Below are positions 52,399 to 60,606 of a DNA stretch of 64,000 bases, piece by piece. A program made the translations under genes and the position numbers. How positions within the stretch are numbered: position 1 is the first letter of the stretch; each line of letters opens with the position of its first letter. A model generated the notes under the pieces. That model ran no database searches, was not told where the DNA came from, and worked only from the letters and a program-made list of their open reading frames with translations. Source of the DNA: Puniceibacterium sediminis (GTDB lineage Bacteria > Pseudomonadota > Alphaproteobacteria > Rhodobacterales > Rhodobacteraceae); contig NZ_FZNN01000001.1 in NCBI RefSeq assembly GCF_900188035.1, positions 496,001 through 560,000 on the forward strand, in the 5' to 3' direction.

Positions 52399-53082
52399 AT
52401 GAGCGGTAAATATACGCCCAAAGGGCCGGTCGGCCGGGTTGTACACGGGCTTGAGGAAACGGCCATCGCCGTCATTCTGGGTCTGATGACGATGCTGACC
52501 TTCGTCAACGTGATCATGCGCTACGCCTTCAACAGCTCGATCATCTGGAGCCTTGAGGTCGTGCTGGTGCTGTTCACCTGGCTGGTGCTGTTCGGGGTGT
52601 CCTATGCCTTCAAGGTGACGGCGCATCTGGGTGTCGATGCGATCACCAACATGCTGCCCCGGGGGCCGCGCAAGGTCGTCGCACTGCTTGCCGGTGCCAT
52701 CTGCGTCTTTTACGCGCTGCTGCTGTGCAAGGGCGCCTGGGACCAATGGGCCCCGTTCGCCGATCTGCCGCCAACCACCGGCCACTGGTTCCCGACCGGT
52801 CTGGATACCGCAGCACGCGGACGCTCATTCTTTGAAACCGACCAGATCCCAATGCCCGACTGGCTGCGCTTTCTGGAAGACTGGATCAACTACGGCGAAC
52901 ACTATTCCAAGCTGCCCCGCGTGGTGCCCTACACCATTCTGCCGGTCGCCGCCGCGCTGATCCTGTTCCGCATCTGCCAGGCCGTCCGGCGTGTCTGGAA
53001 CGACGAAAGCGAAAGCCTGATCGTCAGCCACGAAGCCGAAGACGCCATCGAGGACGTCGCAGCCATGAACCGCGGAGACTGA
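52399..53082 (+). CDS. dctQ: C4-dicarboxylate TRAP small permease
   Basis: A 227-residue DctQ-family protein, longer than the usual 160-180 because of a hydrophilic loop between helices 3 and 4 (WAPFADLPPTTGHWFPTGLD to PRVVPYTILPV). VIMRYAFNSSIIWSLEVVLV and WLVLFGVSYAFKVTAHLGVD are the characteristic blocks. The extended loop is also a feature of C4-dicarboxylate DctQ proteins. It ends 4 bp before dctM. Confidence 0.94.
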   Translation: MSGKYTPKGPVGRVVHGLEETAIAVILGLMTMLTFVNVIMRYAFNSSIIWSLEVVLVLFTWLVLFGVSYAFKVTAHLGVDAITNMLPRGPRKVVALLAGAICVFYALLLCKGAWDQWAPFADLPPTTGHWFPTGLDTAARGRSFFETDQIPMPDWLRFLEDWINYGEHYSKLPRVVPYTILPVAAALILFRICQAVRRVWNDESESLIVSHEAEDAIEDVAAMNRGD

Positions 53083-53086
53083 GCCT

Positions 53087-54517
53087 ATGGAAGTCGTCCT
53101 TCTCTTTGTCCTGATCGTCGGGCTTCTGCTGATCGGCGTGCCTATCGCCGTGGCGCTTGGCTTCAGCTCGATCTTCTTTCAGCTGGCCTTTTCGGAAACC
53201 TCGCTGGCCTCGGTTGCGCAGTCGCTCTACCTTGCCATGGCCGGGCATTACACGCTGCTCGCCATTCCCTTCTTCGTGCTGGCCTCCAGCTTCATGTCCA
53301 CCGGCGGCGTGGCCAAGCGGATCATCCGGTTCGCCATCGCCTGTGTCGGGCACCTTCAGGGTGGTCTGGCCATCGCGGGCGTTCTGGCCTGCATGATGTT
53401 CGCGGCGCTGTCCGGGTCGTCTCCGGCCACGGTGGTAGCCATCGGTTCCATCGTCATCGCGGCGATGCGTCAGGTCGGCTACACCAAGGATTTCGCCGCC
53501 GGGGTGATCTGCAACGCCGGTACGCTCGGTATCCTCATTCCGCCCTCCATCGTGATGGTGGTCTATGCCTCGGCCACCGATGTGTCGGTCGGGCGGATGT
53601 TCCTGGCGGGGGTCTTTCCGGGCCTTCTGGCCGGTGTCATGCTGATGGTGACGATCTATGTCATCGCCCGGATCAAGAACATGCCCAAGGGCGAATGGCT
53701 GGGCTGGGGCGAAGTCTCTGCCTCGTTCCGCGATGCGGTCTGGGGTCTGCTGCTGATCGTGATCATCATGGGCGGCATCTATGGCCACCCGTGGATCCGT
53801 TTCGACGAAGGCCTTAGCCTGATCTACTGGCGGGGCGGGGCCTTCACCCCGACCGAAGCCGCCGCCGTGGCCGCCGTTTACGCCTTCTTCGTGGCCAGCT
53901 TCATCTACCGCGACATGGGCCCGCTGGCCGCGACAGAAGAGGGCGGGCTTCCCCTGCCGCTCTATCGCAAGCCTCTGGCGATCTTCACGGCGTTCTTTCA
54001 CAAGGACACGCAGGCGACCCTGTTCGAGGGCGGCAAACTGACCATCACGCTGATGTTCATCATCGCCAACGCGCTGCTGCTCAAGCACGTCCTTACCGAC
54101 GAACAGATCCCGCAGCACATCGCCACCGCGATGCTCAGCGCAGGGTTCGGGGCGGTGATGTTCCTGGTGATCGTGAACGTGATCCTGCTGATCGGCGGCC
54201 AGTTCATGGAACCCTCGGGCCTGATCGTGATCGTCGCACCGCTGGTGTTCCCGATTGCGATTCAGCTGGGGATCGACCCGATCCATCTGGGCATCATCAT
54301 GGTGGTGAACATGGAAATCGGGATGATCACGCCGCCGGTCGGTCTGAACCTCTTCGTCACCTCCGGTGTGGCGGGCATGTCGATGATGCGGGTCGTAAAG
54401 GCGGCACTGCCGTTCCTTGCGGTGCTCTTCGTCTTCCTGATCATGATCACCTACATCCCGATCATCTCGACCTTCCTGCCCAACAGCATCATGGGTCCAG
54501 AGATCATCACGAACTGA
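53087..54517 (+). CDS. dctM: C4-dicarboxylate TRAP large permease
   Basis: A 476-residue large permease with about twelve to thirteen membrane helices. LLLIGVPIAVALGFSSIFFQ at the N-terminus, CMMFAALSGSSPATVVAIGS, and VNMEIGMITPPVGLNLFVTS at the C-terminus are family signatures. A central insert (LAATEEGGLPLPLYRKPLAI) lengthens it relative to the uronate-cluster dctM, as in C4-dicarboxylate members. The gene ends the operon, with a terminator 50 bp downstream. Confidence 0.95.
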   Translation: MEVVLLFVLIVGLLLIGVPIAVALGFSSIFFQLAFSETSLASVAQSLYLAMAGHYTLLAIPFFVLASSFMSTGGVAKRIIRFAIACVGHLQGGLAIAGVLACMMFAALSGSSPATVVAIGSIVIAAMRQVGYTKDFAAGVICNAGTLGILIPPSIVMVVYASATDVSVGRMFLAGVFPGLLAGVMLMVTIYVIARIKNMPKGEWLGWGEVSASFRDAVWGLLLIVIIMGGIYGHPWIRFDEGLSLIYWRGGAFTPTEAAAVAAVYAFFVASFIYRDMGPLAATEEGGLPLPLYRKPLAIFTAFFHKDTQATLFEGGKLTITLMFIIANALLLKHVLTDEQIPQHIATAMLSAGFGAVMFLVIVNVILLIGGQFMEPSGLIVIVAPLVFPIAIQLGIDPIHLGIIMVVNMEIGMITPPVGLNLFVTSGVAGMSMMRVVKAALPFLAVLFVFLIMITYIPIISTFLPNSIMGPEIITN

Positions 54518-54567
54518 CTGTTTTTGAGTTCCGAGTTCTGAGTTTACCGAGGTTAGTAACGAGTATG

Positions 54568-54598
54568 GGTGCCCGCGTTCTGCGCGGGCACCTGTTTT
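54568..54598 (+). terminator. Rho-independent terminator after dctM
   Basis: Perfect 10-bp stem GGTGCCCGCG (54568-54577) and CGCGGGCACC (54583-54592), 5-nt loop, then TGTTTTA. Confidence 0.85.
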
Positions 54599-54757
54599 AC
54601 GTTCAGCAGGCCAGCGCCGCATTCCAGGCTTCAGGCATTCGCAACCTTCAAATATTCAAGCTGCATGTCAGCAAAACGTGACAGGTTCTGTTGTTGCGTC
54701 AAAGCCGCATATGGCTTGGCCTGCGCAAAACTCTTGACCAAAGGCCAATAAATGCTG

Positions 54758-54785
54758 AAAAAGCAGGCGGAGGCAGCCTGTTTTT
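54758..54785 (+). other. Hairpin with T tract just upstream of the VPLPA-CTERM gene
   Basis: AAAAAGCAGGC pairs with GCCTG-TTTTT around GGAGGCA. It has terminator character and lies 25 bp before the start codon, so it would fall in the 5' leader if the promoter is upstream. The rest of the gap from 54599 has no gene. Confidence 0.5.
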
Positions 54786-54810
54786 GGGCTGATGCAAAGG
54801 GAAGTTTAAG

Positions 54811-55371
54811 ATGTATTTGAAACGCGCACTGACGTTGAACGTCATGGCATTGATATTCGCTTTGGGTTTTTTGAACGACCGGGCAGAGGCCGCAACCATC
54901 GCGGCCAACGACTGGTGGCTTCAGACAGATTCGCTGGGTGGCCTGCGCCAAAGCACAGTGAATGACCAAATGTTCTATGCTGTGTCCCAGTCCAACGTCT
55001 GGAACCCCGGGGATACTTATGTGGCTCCGACCGGGTATCGTTTGGCTACCACAGCCGAAGGATTGGCTGCCGTAGGCGGTTCCGGCCTGCCTGAATTTAC
55101 CTATTACTATCAGGGCGGCTGGAGTGGGTACCTCTGGGAAGGTTTGGCAAGATACTATTTCAGGTTCTCTGACAGCAATGTGACCCTTAAAGCCAAACAT
55201 GCCGGCAATCATGATAGCGCCCCTTTGTTTACCACCGGCGACGTCAACAACTTCGCCGGAATGGTCTTGATCGCAGAAGCCGCCACAGTTCCAGTACCCG
55301 CCGCCTTGCCACTGCTCATGCTGGCGCTTGGCGGTCTGGGCTTTGCCGCCCGTCGGCGCAAGGCCGCCTGA
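54811..55371 (+). CDS. VPLPA-CTERM sorting-domain protein
   Basis: A 186-residue exported protein. Residues 1-27 are a signal peptide (LNVMALIFALGFLNDRAEA). The C-terminus is a textbook sorting tail: VPVPAA at 160-165, a hydrophobic helix, then ARRRKAA, as recognised by exosortase/archaeosortase-type enzymes of the VPLPA-CTERM subclass. The middle (about 130 residues) is rich in aromatic residues and glycine and not recognised. It has a terminator of its own. No exosortase lies in the window; the protein is expected to be anchored or released at the cell surface or in exopolysaccharide. Confidence 0.85.
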   Translation: MYLKRALTLNVMALIFALGFLNDRAEAATIAANDWWLQTDSLGGLRQSTVNDQMFYAVSQSNVWNPGDTYVAPTGYRLATTAEGLAAVGGSGLPEFTYYYQGGWSGYLWEGLARYYFRFSDSNVTLKAKHAGNHDSAPLFTTGDVNNFAGMVLIAEAATVPVPAALPLLMLALGGLGFAARRRKAA

Positions 55372-55409
55372 CACATCAGCCAAGTGATGCACGGATAAGG
55401 ATATCAAGC

Positions 55410-55432
55410 GGGCGGCTCTGGCCGCCCCTTTT
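55410..55432 (+). terminator. Rho-independent terminator after the VPLPA-CTERM gene
   Basis: GGGCGGC (55410-55416), TCTG loop, GCCGCCC (55421-55427), then CTTTTG. Confidence 0.8.
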
Positions 55433-55450
55433 GATTCTTGGCACCGACAT

Positions 55451-55482
55451 AAAAAAACGACGCCCGGGGTATGGGCGTCGTT
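55451..55482 (-). terminator. Rho-independent terminator after tpiA
   Basis: AACGACGCCC (55456-55465) and GGGCGTCGTT (55473-55482) form a perfect 10-bp stem; seven T follow on the minus strand. Confidence 0.88.
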
Positions 55483-55530
55483 CACTGTTGGCGTTTTCGC
55501 AGACGGTTCAACCCGCCCGCTATGCGCAGA

Positions 55531-56286
55531 TCAGGCCTGTGCGGTGGGCGCGGCGTTCAGCGCCGAAACGATGGGCATGAAATCCGCCGCCTTCAGGCTT
55601 GCCCCACCGACCAAAGCGCCATCCACATCCGCGACGGCAAAGATCTCGGCGGCATTCGATGCCTTCACGCTGCCGCCATACAGAAGGCGCATCGCCCCGG
55701 CGACCTCATCGCCAAAGCGGCTGGCCAGCTCGGTCCGCAGGAAACGGTGTACTTCGGTGATCTGCTGGGTGCTCGGCACCTTGCCGGTGCCAATGGCCCA
55801 GATCGGTTCGTATGCGATGACCAGATTGGCCCCGGTGCTGCCCTCGGGCACGGACCCTTTCAGCTGCGCCGCCAGCACATCCAGCGTACTGCCGTCTTCG
55901 CGCTGTTCCAGGCTTTCACCGATGCACAGGATCACCTTGAGCCCGGCGGCCCAGGCGGCCTCGGTCTTGGCCAATACATCGGCGTCAGTTTCGCCATGGT
56001 CCTGACGGCGCTCGGAATGGCCGGTGATCACATAGGTCGCGCCCGCATCCGCCAGCATCGGTGCCGAAATATCACCAGTATGCGCGCCGCCCTCGGCCAC
56101 GTGGCAATCCTGCGCCCCGATAGCGATCCCGGTCTTGAGACCGGCACCGGCGTAGATCAGCGTAGCGGGGGGGCAGATAAGCACTTCGACCGTGCCCTTG
56201 GACATCCCCTGCATCGCTGCCAGTTCCGCCAGCGACACCTGCGTGCCGTTCATCTTCCAGTTACCTGCCGCCATTTTACGTCGCAT
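55531..56286 (-). CDS. tpiA: Triosephosphate isomerase
   Basis: Interconverts dihydroxyacetone phosphate and glyceraldehyde 3-phosphate. The 251-residue TIM barrel shows the active site set: Lys11 in GNWKMNG, the catalytic His in TGHSERR, the catalytic Glu in [13 protein letters not shown], and the phosphate-gripping [12 protein letters not shown] and GALVGGASL. Monocistronic, with a strong terminator. Confidence 0.97.
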   Translation of the reverse strand: MRRKMAAGNWKMNGTQVSLAELAAMQGMSKGTVEVLICPPATLIYAGAGLKTGIAIGAQDCHVAEGGAHTGDISAPMLADAGATYVITGHSERRQDHGETDADVLAKTEAAWAAGLKVILCIGESLEQREDGSTLDVLAAQLKGSVPEGSTGANLVIAYEPIWAIGTGKVPSTQQITEVHRFLRTELASRFGDEVAGAMRLLYGGSVKASNAAEIFAVADVDGALVGGASLKAADFMPIVSALNAAPTAQA

Positions 56287-56464
56287 ACGTGATCCTTTTC
56301 AGTTGTTTCAAATTTGTGTTCCCGTGTACCGCGCCGGGATGCCGAATTGATTAACCATATTCGCGCGCCTTCAAACCGAAAAGATCAGGATGTCTCCGGT
56401 TCCAATACGTTCTCTGCGGGATAGCAGGGGGGCGGCGTAGCTTTGGCCCAAAAGACGGCGCCGC

Positions 56465-56851
56465 TCAGGCCTTGCCGTCTGCCTGCTCGGCCTCAAGCTC
56501 GGACATGTCCTTGAACTTGATCGATTCACCGCAGCCGCAGGCGTCGGCCACATTCGGATTGTTGAACCGGAACCCGGATTCCAGCAGCGATGTGGCATAG
56601 TCGATTTCGGTGCCGAACAGGAACATCTGCGCCATCGGCGCGATCATCACGCGGGCACCATTCTGTTCCACGACCTCGTCATGGGGGTCGGCGGTATCGA
56701 CGTATTCCATGGTGTATTCCATGCCCGCGCAGCCGCCCTTTTTCACACCGATCCGCAGACCGGCGCGGTTGTCGCGCGTCATCAGCCGGGTGATCTGGGT
56801 GATCGCCGCCGGAGTCATTGTGATAGGGGATTTTCCGGGAATACCGAACAT
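56465..56851 (-). CDS. sufA: HesB/IscA family Fe-S cluster assembly protein
   Basis: A-type carrier that passes Fe-S clusters to targets. The 128-residue protein has the three conserved cysteines: C41 in KKGGCAGMEY and C105/C107 in ACGCGES. The ATG at 56851 has AGGAG in front. In this order of bacteria the gene commonly closes the suf cluster after a DUF59 gene; here the DUF59 gene is upstream but an acetyltransferase gene stands between. Confidence 0.92.
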   Translation of the reverse strand: MFGIPGKSPITMTPAAITQITRLMTRDNRAGLRIGVKKGGCAGMEYTMEYVDTADPHDEVVEQNGARVMIAPMAQMFLFGTEIDYATSLLESGFRFNNPNVADACGCGESIKFKDMSELEAEQADGKA

Positions 56852-56887
56852 ACGCGTAACTCCTGTGTTGCCTGTAATCTAAGGCGA

Positions 56888-57439
56888 TCAGCCCGCGGAA
56901 ACAAGGGGCCGGGCCGGGCTGCCCCCGACCGTGGCCCCGGCGGGCACATCCCGTGTCACCACGCTGCCCGCGCCGATGATCGCATCGACGCCAATGGTCA
57001 CACCGGGCAGGACGATGGCACCGCCGCCGATCCAGACATTGCGCCCGATGGTGATGGGGCGGCCGAACTCCAGCCCCGCATCCCGGGTCGCGCCGTCGCG
57101 CGGATGATCCGCCGTCAGGATCTGGACATAGGGGCCGATCGCGGTCTTGTCCCCGATGGTGATCGGGCAGACATCCAGCAGCACGCAGCCGTAATTCAGG
57201 AACACGTCTCGCCCAAGGCGGATGTTATAGCCGTAATCCACATAGACCGGCGCGCGCACGGCCACCGCCTCGGCACAGCCGAACAATTGCGCCAAAAGAT
57301 CAGCACGCTCTGTATCGCCCAGGATCGTCTGGTTGTAGGCCCGCATCAGGCCCTGCGCCCGCACCCGGTCCGCAACCAGCTCAGCGTCGCCGGGCCGGTA
57401 AAGCTCTCCGGCAATCATCTTGTGCTTTTCGCTGGGCAT
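56888..57439 (-). CDS. maa: Sugar O-acetyltransferase (maltose/galactoside acetyltransferase type)
   Basis: A 183-residue hexapeptide-repeat acetyltransferase. N-terminal MAC domain (KMIAGELYRPGDAELVADRV), then the left-handed beta-helix with IQILTADHPRD-type catalytic His loop (VQILTADHPRDGATRDAG), and IGRNVWIGGGAIVLPGVTIG. The trimer would acetylate sugars; the physiological substrate is not known. It lies between sufT and sufA on the same strand, with 36-bp and 30-bp gaps. Confidence 0.9.
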   Translation of the reverse strand: MPSEKHKMIAGELYRPGDAELVADRVRAQGLMRAYNQTILGDTERADLLAQLFGCAEAVAVRAPVYVDYGYNIRLGRDVFLNYGCVLLDVCPITIGDKTAIGPYVQILTADHPRDGATRDAGLEFGRPITIGRNVWIGGGAIVLPGVTIGVDAIIGAGSVVTRDVPAGATVGGSPARPLVSAG

Positions 57440-57469
57440 CGGCGTCAGGGCCTCTTGTCGGAACGGATC

Positions 57470-57832
57470 CTACATGAACCCCAGTTCAAGCCGCGCTTCG
57501 TCCGACATCATGTCCATGCCCCAGGGCGGATCGAACACCATGTCCACATCCACCTGCTTGACGCCTGCCAGCGGCTCGATCGCCTCGGCCACCCAGCCGG
57601 GCATTTCACCGGCCACGGGACATCCGGGCGCGGTCAGCGTCATGGTGACGTTCACCGCGTTTTCGGCGGAAATGTCGATCGTGTAGATCAGGCCAAGATC
57701 ATAGATGTTGACCGGAATTTCCGGGTCATAAACGCTCCGACAGGCCTCGACCACCTGAGTGTAAAGCGGGTGATCGGTGCTCGACGGCGGGATCAGCGGC
57801 GTGCCTTCAAGCTGTGGGGCTGCGTCAGTCAT
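57470..57832 (-). CDS. sufT: SufT/MIP18-type DUF59 protein (Fe-S assembly)
   Basis: A 120-residue DUF59 (MIP18-like) protein involved in Fe-S cluster maturation. VYDPEIPVNIYDLGLIYTID and TLTAPGCPVAGEMP, with the conserved Cys, and FDPPWGMDMMSDEARLELGF are the family core. MTDAAPQ is used as the start because AAGGACC lies directly upstream. The other suf genes are not in the window, so this is probably a detached tail of the cluster. Confidence 0.9.
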   Translation of the reverse strand: MTDAAPQLEGTPLIPPSSTDHPLYTQVVEACRSVYDPEIPVNIYDLGLIYTIDISAENAVNVTMTLTAPGCPVAGEMPGWVAEAIEPLAGVKQVDVDMVFDPPWGMDMMSDEARLELGFM

Positions 57833-58069
57833 GGACGGTCCTTCCAAGTCTTACCTGAGTGAACATATAGGAAATGCCCCGTGTCGCGTAAAGGGCTGCA
57901 ATTGTCGCGCGAAACTCTTTGGACAGGCGTCGGCGCCAGAACCCGACGACCCGGCCACCGGCGCAGATTGCCCCTGCATCTGCCGAAAAAATATCCCCCT
58001 GAGCACGAGAGGCAGCGCCTTTCGTTTGCCCGTCGGGCAACCCGCCACCAAGGCCCGCCGCAAAGCAAC

Positions 58070-59479
58070 TCATCCCAACAGCTTGCGTTTGCGCACCGGG
58101 GCAGGGCGCACGCGTTCTTCGATATGGTCATAGAGCATCCCGGCGATATTCTTCTTGGATGCCTCTTCGATACCCTCGAACCCCGGGCTGGAATTCACTT
58201 CCAGCACCTTGGGACCAGTCTCGGAGCGCAGCAGATCCACCCCAGCAAGGTTGAGCTTGAACGCCCGTGCCGCGCGGATCGCGATATCGCGTTCTTCGCG
58301 GGTGATGCGCACCACCTTGGCCGTGCCGCCCTGATGCAGGTTGGAACGGAAATCACCATCCGCCCCGGTCCGCTTCATCGCCGCCACCACCTTGCCGCCA
58401 ACCACGAGGCAGCGCACATCCTCGCCCGCGGCCTCCTTGACGAAATCCTGCACCAGGAAATTCGCCCGCAACCCGCGAAAGGCGTCGATCACCGACTGCG
58501 CGGCCTTTTTGGTTTCGGCCAGCACCACGCCCTTGCCCTGGGTCGATTCCAGCAGCTTCACGATCATCGGCGCAGTGCCCACCAGCCGCATCAGCGAATC
58601 CGTATCCTTGGGCGACGAGGCAAACGCCGTGTTCGGCATCCCGATCCGGTGCTGCGCCATCAACTGATGCGCGTGCAGCTTGTCGCGGCTTGCCGTGATG
58701 CCTTCGGATCCGTTCACGCAGAACGTTCCAATCGTCTCAAACTGCCGGATCACCGCCGTACCATAGGAGGTGACCGTCGCCCCGATCCGCGGGATCACCG
58801 CATCATAGCGCGGCAGCCGCTTGCCGTCGTAATGCACCTCGGGCGCCATGGCGTTGATTGCCATGTAGCAGCGCGTGGTGTCGATCACCTCGACCGTATG
58901 GCCACGCTCTTCGCCCTCATCCACCAGACGTCGGGTCGAGTAATTGTCCTCCCGGCTCAGCACCGCCACCCGCAGCGCCCGTTTCGGCGCGGAGCGGCGC
59001 ACCTCAAGCGAGGAATAGACATCATAGCTCAGCTCGGGCTGGCAGAACCGGTCGGTGGCGACGATGGTGATATGATCCTTCAGCGCCTCACGTCCCAGCA
59101 GCATCCGGGAATTCATCCGGTCGCGGTTGGTCAGCGTGATCTCGATCGGCCAGTCATCGCCCCCCACACGCAGGGTCGATCCGATGACATAGCGGCTCTC
59201 GCTCTCGCCGTTGGACGAAACGACGTTGCGCCGATCAACGATGGGGGCGGAACAGGCAATGACCAGATCCTCGCGCCCCGGAATCGGATGGATGGTGAAC
59301 CGCACACGCGGCGCATTGGCCGACCCGAAGGTTTCAATGTCAAAGGCATGCAACGCCGAGGTGCGCGCCCCGGTATCTACCTTCGCACGCAGCGCGGGCA
59401 GGCCAAGGTCCGGCAACGCCACCCATTCCTCCCATCCGAAACGGATAAGATCTGGGGTTGTCAGAATGTCGTCGGTCAT
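58070..59479 (-). CDS. rimK: RimB-RimK fusion: retropepsin-like (ATP-dependent zinc protease) domain plus RimK ATP-grasp ligase
   Basis: A 469-residue two-domain protein. Residues 1 to about 150 form a RimB/DUF785-type domain with the aspartic-protease-like KVDTGARTSALHAF (Asp35) and DRMNSRMLLGREAL. Residues 168-469 are RimK, an ATP-grasp ligase that adds glutamates to the C-terminus of ribosomal protein S6 or makes poly-alpha-glutamate: RVAVLSREDNYSTRRL, MIVKLLESTQGKGVVLAE, DFVKEAAGEDVRCLVVGGKV, LLRSETGPKVLEVNSSPGFE. In pseudomonads the two activities are separate proteins. It is a single gene; the 237 bp between it and sufT hold no gene. Confidence 0.92.
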   Translation of the reverse strand: MTDDILTTPDLIRFGWEEWVALPDLGLPALRAKVDTGARTSALHAFDIETFGSANAPRVRFTIHPIPGREDLVIACSAPIVDRRNVVSSNGESESRYVIGSTLRVGGDDWPIEITLTNRDRMNSRMLLGREALKDHITIVATDRFCQPELSYDVYSSLEVRRSAPKRALRVAVLSREDNYSTRRLVDEGEERGHTVEVIDTTRCYMAINAMAPEVHYDGKRLPRYDAVIPRIGATVTSYGTAVIRQFETIGTFCVNGSEGITASRDKLHAHQLMAQHRIGMPNTAFASSPKDTDSLMRLVGTAPMIVKLLESTQGKGVVLAETKKAAQSVIDAFRGLRANFLVQDFVKEAAGEDVRCLVVGGKVVAAMKRTGADGDFRSNLHQGGTAKVVRITREERDIAIRAARAFKLNLAGVDLLRSETGPKVLEVNSSPGFEGIEEASKKNIAGMLYDHIEERVRPAPVRKRKLLG

Positions 59480-59924
59480 GATCGCGCCTTATGGTCCAGC
59501 AGGGGTCCTCAGCCCTAGCAAGCAGGGCAGGGGGCCGCAAGCCGTGCCTAACCGGCAAGAATGACCTTTGTGTTACAATCAGCCGCCAAGGGTTTTGCGC
59601 AGCCGGGGTTTGCCCCACGGCCTTCGGTCTACTGCGCAGGCCGATCAATGCCGTGCGCGCAGCAAATGGCTCGTCGGTCATCGGCAGGCAACCGGAAATC
59701 CGGCGTATAGCCCTGGCATCCCTGCGCCCGGCACAATGTATAGCCCGGCGATCAGGGGCGGAGATTCGGCGGGATCGTCAGGCGCAAAATACCTGTCCTC
59801 ACGGCGAAGGGGATATCTGATCTCAGCGGCGCTTTTGTCACCCGCCCTGTAACGAACCTTATCACATCAAACCGTGACACAGGCCTGAAACAAAATCGTT
59901 TTCTTGGATGTAAGCGGGGTAGTC
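59480..59924. other. Intergenic stretch with one structured segment
   Basis: No credible gene. At 59596-59638 TGCGCAG and CTGCGCA arms enclose an inner GCCGGGG/CCCC-A-CGGC hairpin, a compact fold that could be part of an RNA leader or a small RNA, but nothing identifies it. Confidence 0.35.
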
Positions 59925-60000
<76 letters not shown>

Positions 60001-60054
60001 GACTGGGCGGCTTTTAGTGCGCTCTTGCGCAGAGATCAAGAGACCTTCGGGCGA

Positions 60055-60537
60055 TTATTGGTCAGAATTTTCACTGCCACTGTCCATCCAGCGGCGCGGA
60101 CCGGGGCCCTGCCGGGCCAGCGTGTCGCCGGGGTTATAGAGAGGGCAGCTTTCCAGCGACAGACAGCCACAGCCCATGCAATGGTCAAGTTGGCCGCGCA
60201 GCCTTTCCAGCAGCGCCATCCGCCGGTCGATCTCTTCCCGCCACAGGGCAGAGGCGTCGGCCCAGTCAGCCTTGCCAACCGCCGCCCCCTTGGGTACGCG
60301 GCTCAGCACCTCGCGCACCTCGGCCAGAGGGATACCCAATGTCTGGGCCACACGGATGACCGACACGCGGCGCAACTCTCTGCGGTCATAGCGGCGGTGA
60401 TTTGCGGCCGTGCGCCAGCTGCTGATCAGCCCTTCGGATTCGTAGTAATGCAGGGTCGACACGGCCACACCTGCACGTTTCGCCATCTCGCCGACGCTCA
60501 GATCGCTGGGGACGGCTTTTCTGCCAGATTTGGACAT
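60055..60537 (-). CDS. soxR: Redox-sensing transcriptional activator SoxR
   Basis: A 160-residue MerR-family regulator that senses redox-cycling compounds through a [2Fe-2S] cluster. HTH LSVGEMAKRAGVAVSTLHYY at 13-32, dimer helix, then the cluster cysteines C120, C123, C125 and C131 (CMGCGCLSLESC), same spacing as E. coli SoxR. ATG at 60537 is used because the MSKSGRK start suits the family and lies 9 bp from the SoxR box on the divergent side. The one visible SoxR box lies between soxR and the DUF1127 gene. Confidence 0.95.
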   Translation of the reverse strand: MSKSGRKAVPSDLSVGEMAKRAGVAVSTLHYYESEGLISSWRTAANHRRYDRRELRRVSVIRVAQTLGIPLAEVREVLSRVPKGAAVGKADWADASALWREEIDRRMALLERLRGQLDHCMGCGCLSLESCPLYNPGDTLARQGPGPRRWMDSGSENSDQ

Positions 60538-60546
60538 GGGGCTTGA

Positions 60547-60564
60547 CCTCAAGTTCACTTGAGG
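60547..60564 (+). promoter_or_regulatory. SoxR box
   Basis: CCTCAAGTTCACTTGAGG, an 18-bp near-perfect palindrome matching the E. coli soxS operator (CCTCAAGTTAACTTGAGG) at 17 of 18 positions. TTGACC overlaps its left edge (60544-60549) as a plausible -35 of the DUF1127 promoter, and a weak -10 lies about 20 bp on, the long spacer expected for MerR-type activation. Confidence 0.88.
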
Positions 60565-60606
60565 CCCGAGGGTAGTCAAACAATCCGATTCCACAAGGAG
60601 AGTTTC

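Noticed and set aside
53024-54622. 532-codon minus-strand frame opposite C4-dicarboxylate dctM
   Set aside because: Antisense of a hydrophobic membrane protein gives a charged His/Asp/Arg-rich frame; a known artefact.
57881-59518. 545-codon open frame on the plus strand opposite rimK
   Set aside because: Antisense shadow; Arg/His-rich composition and no ribosome binding site.
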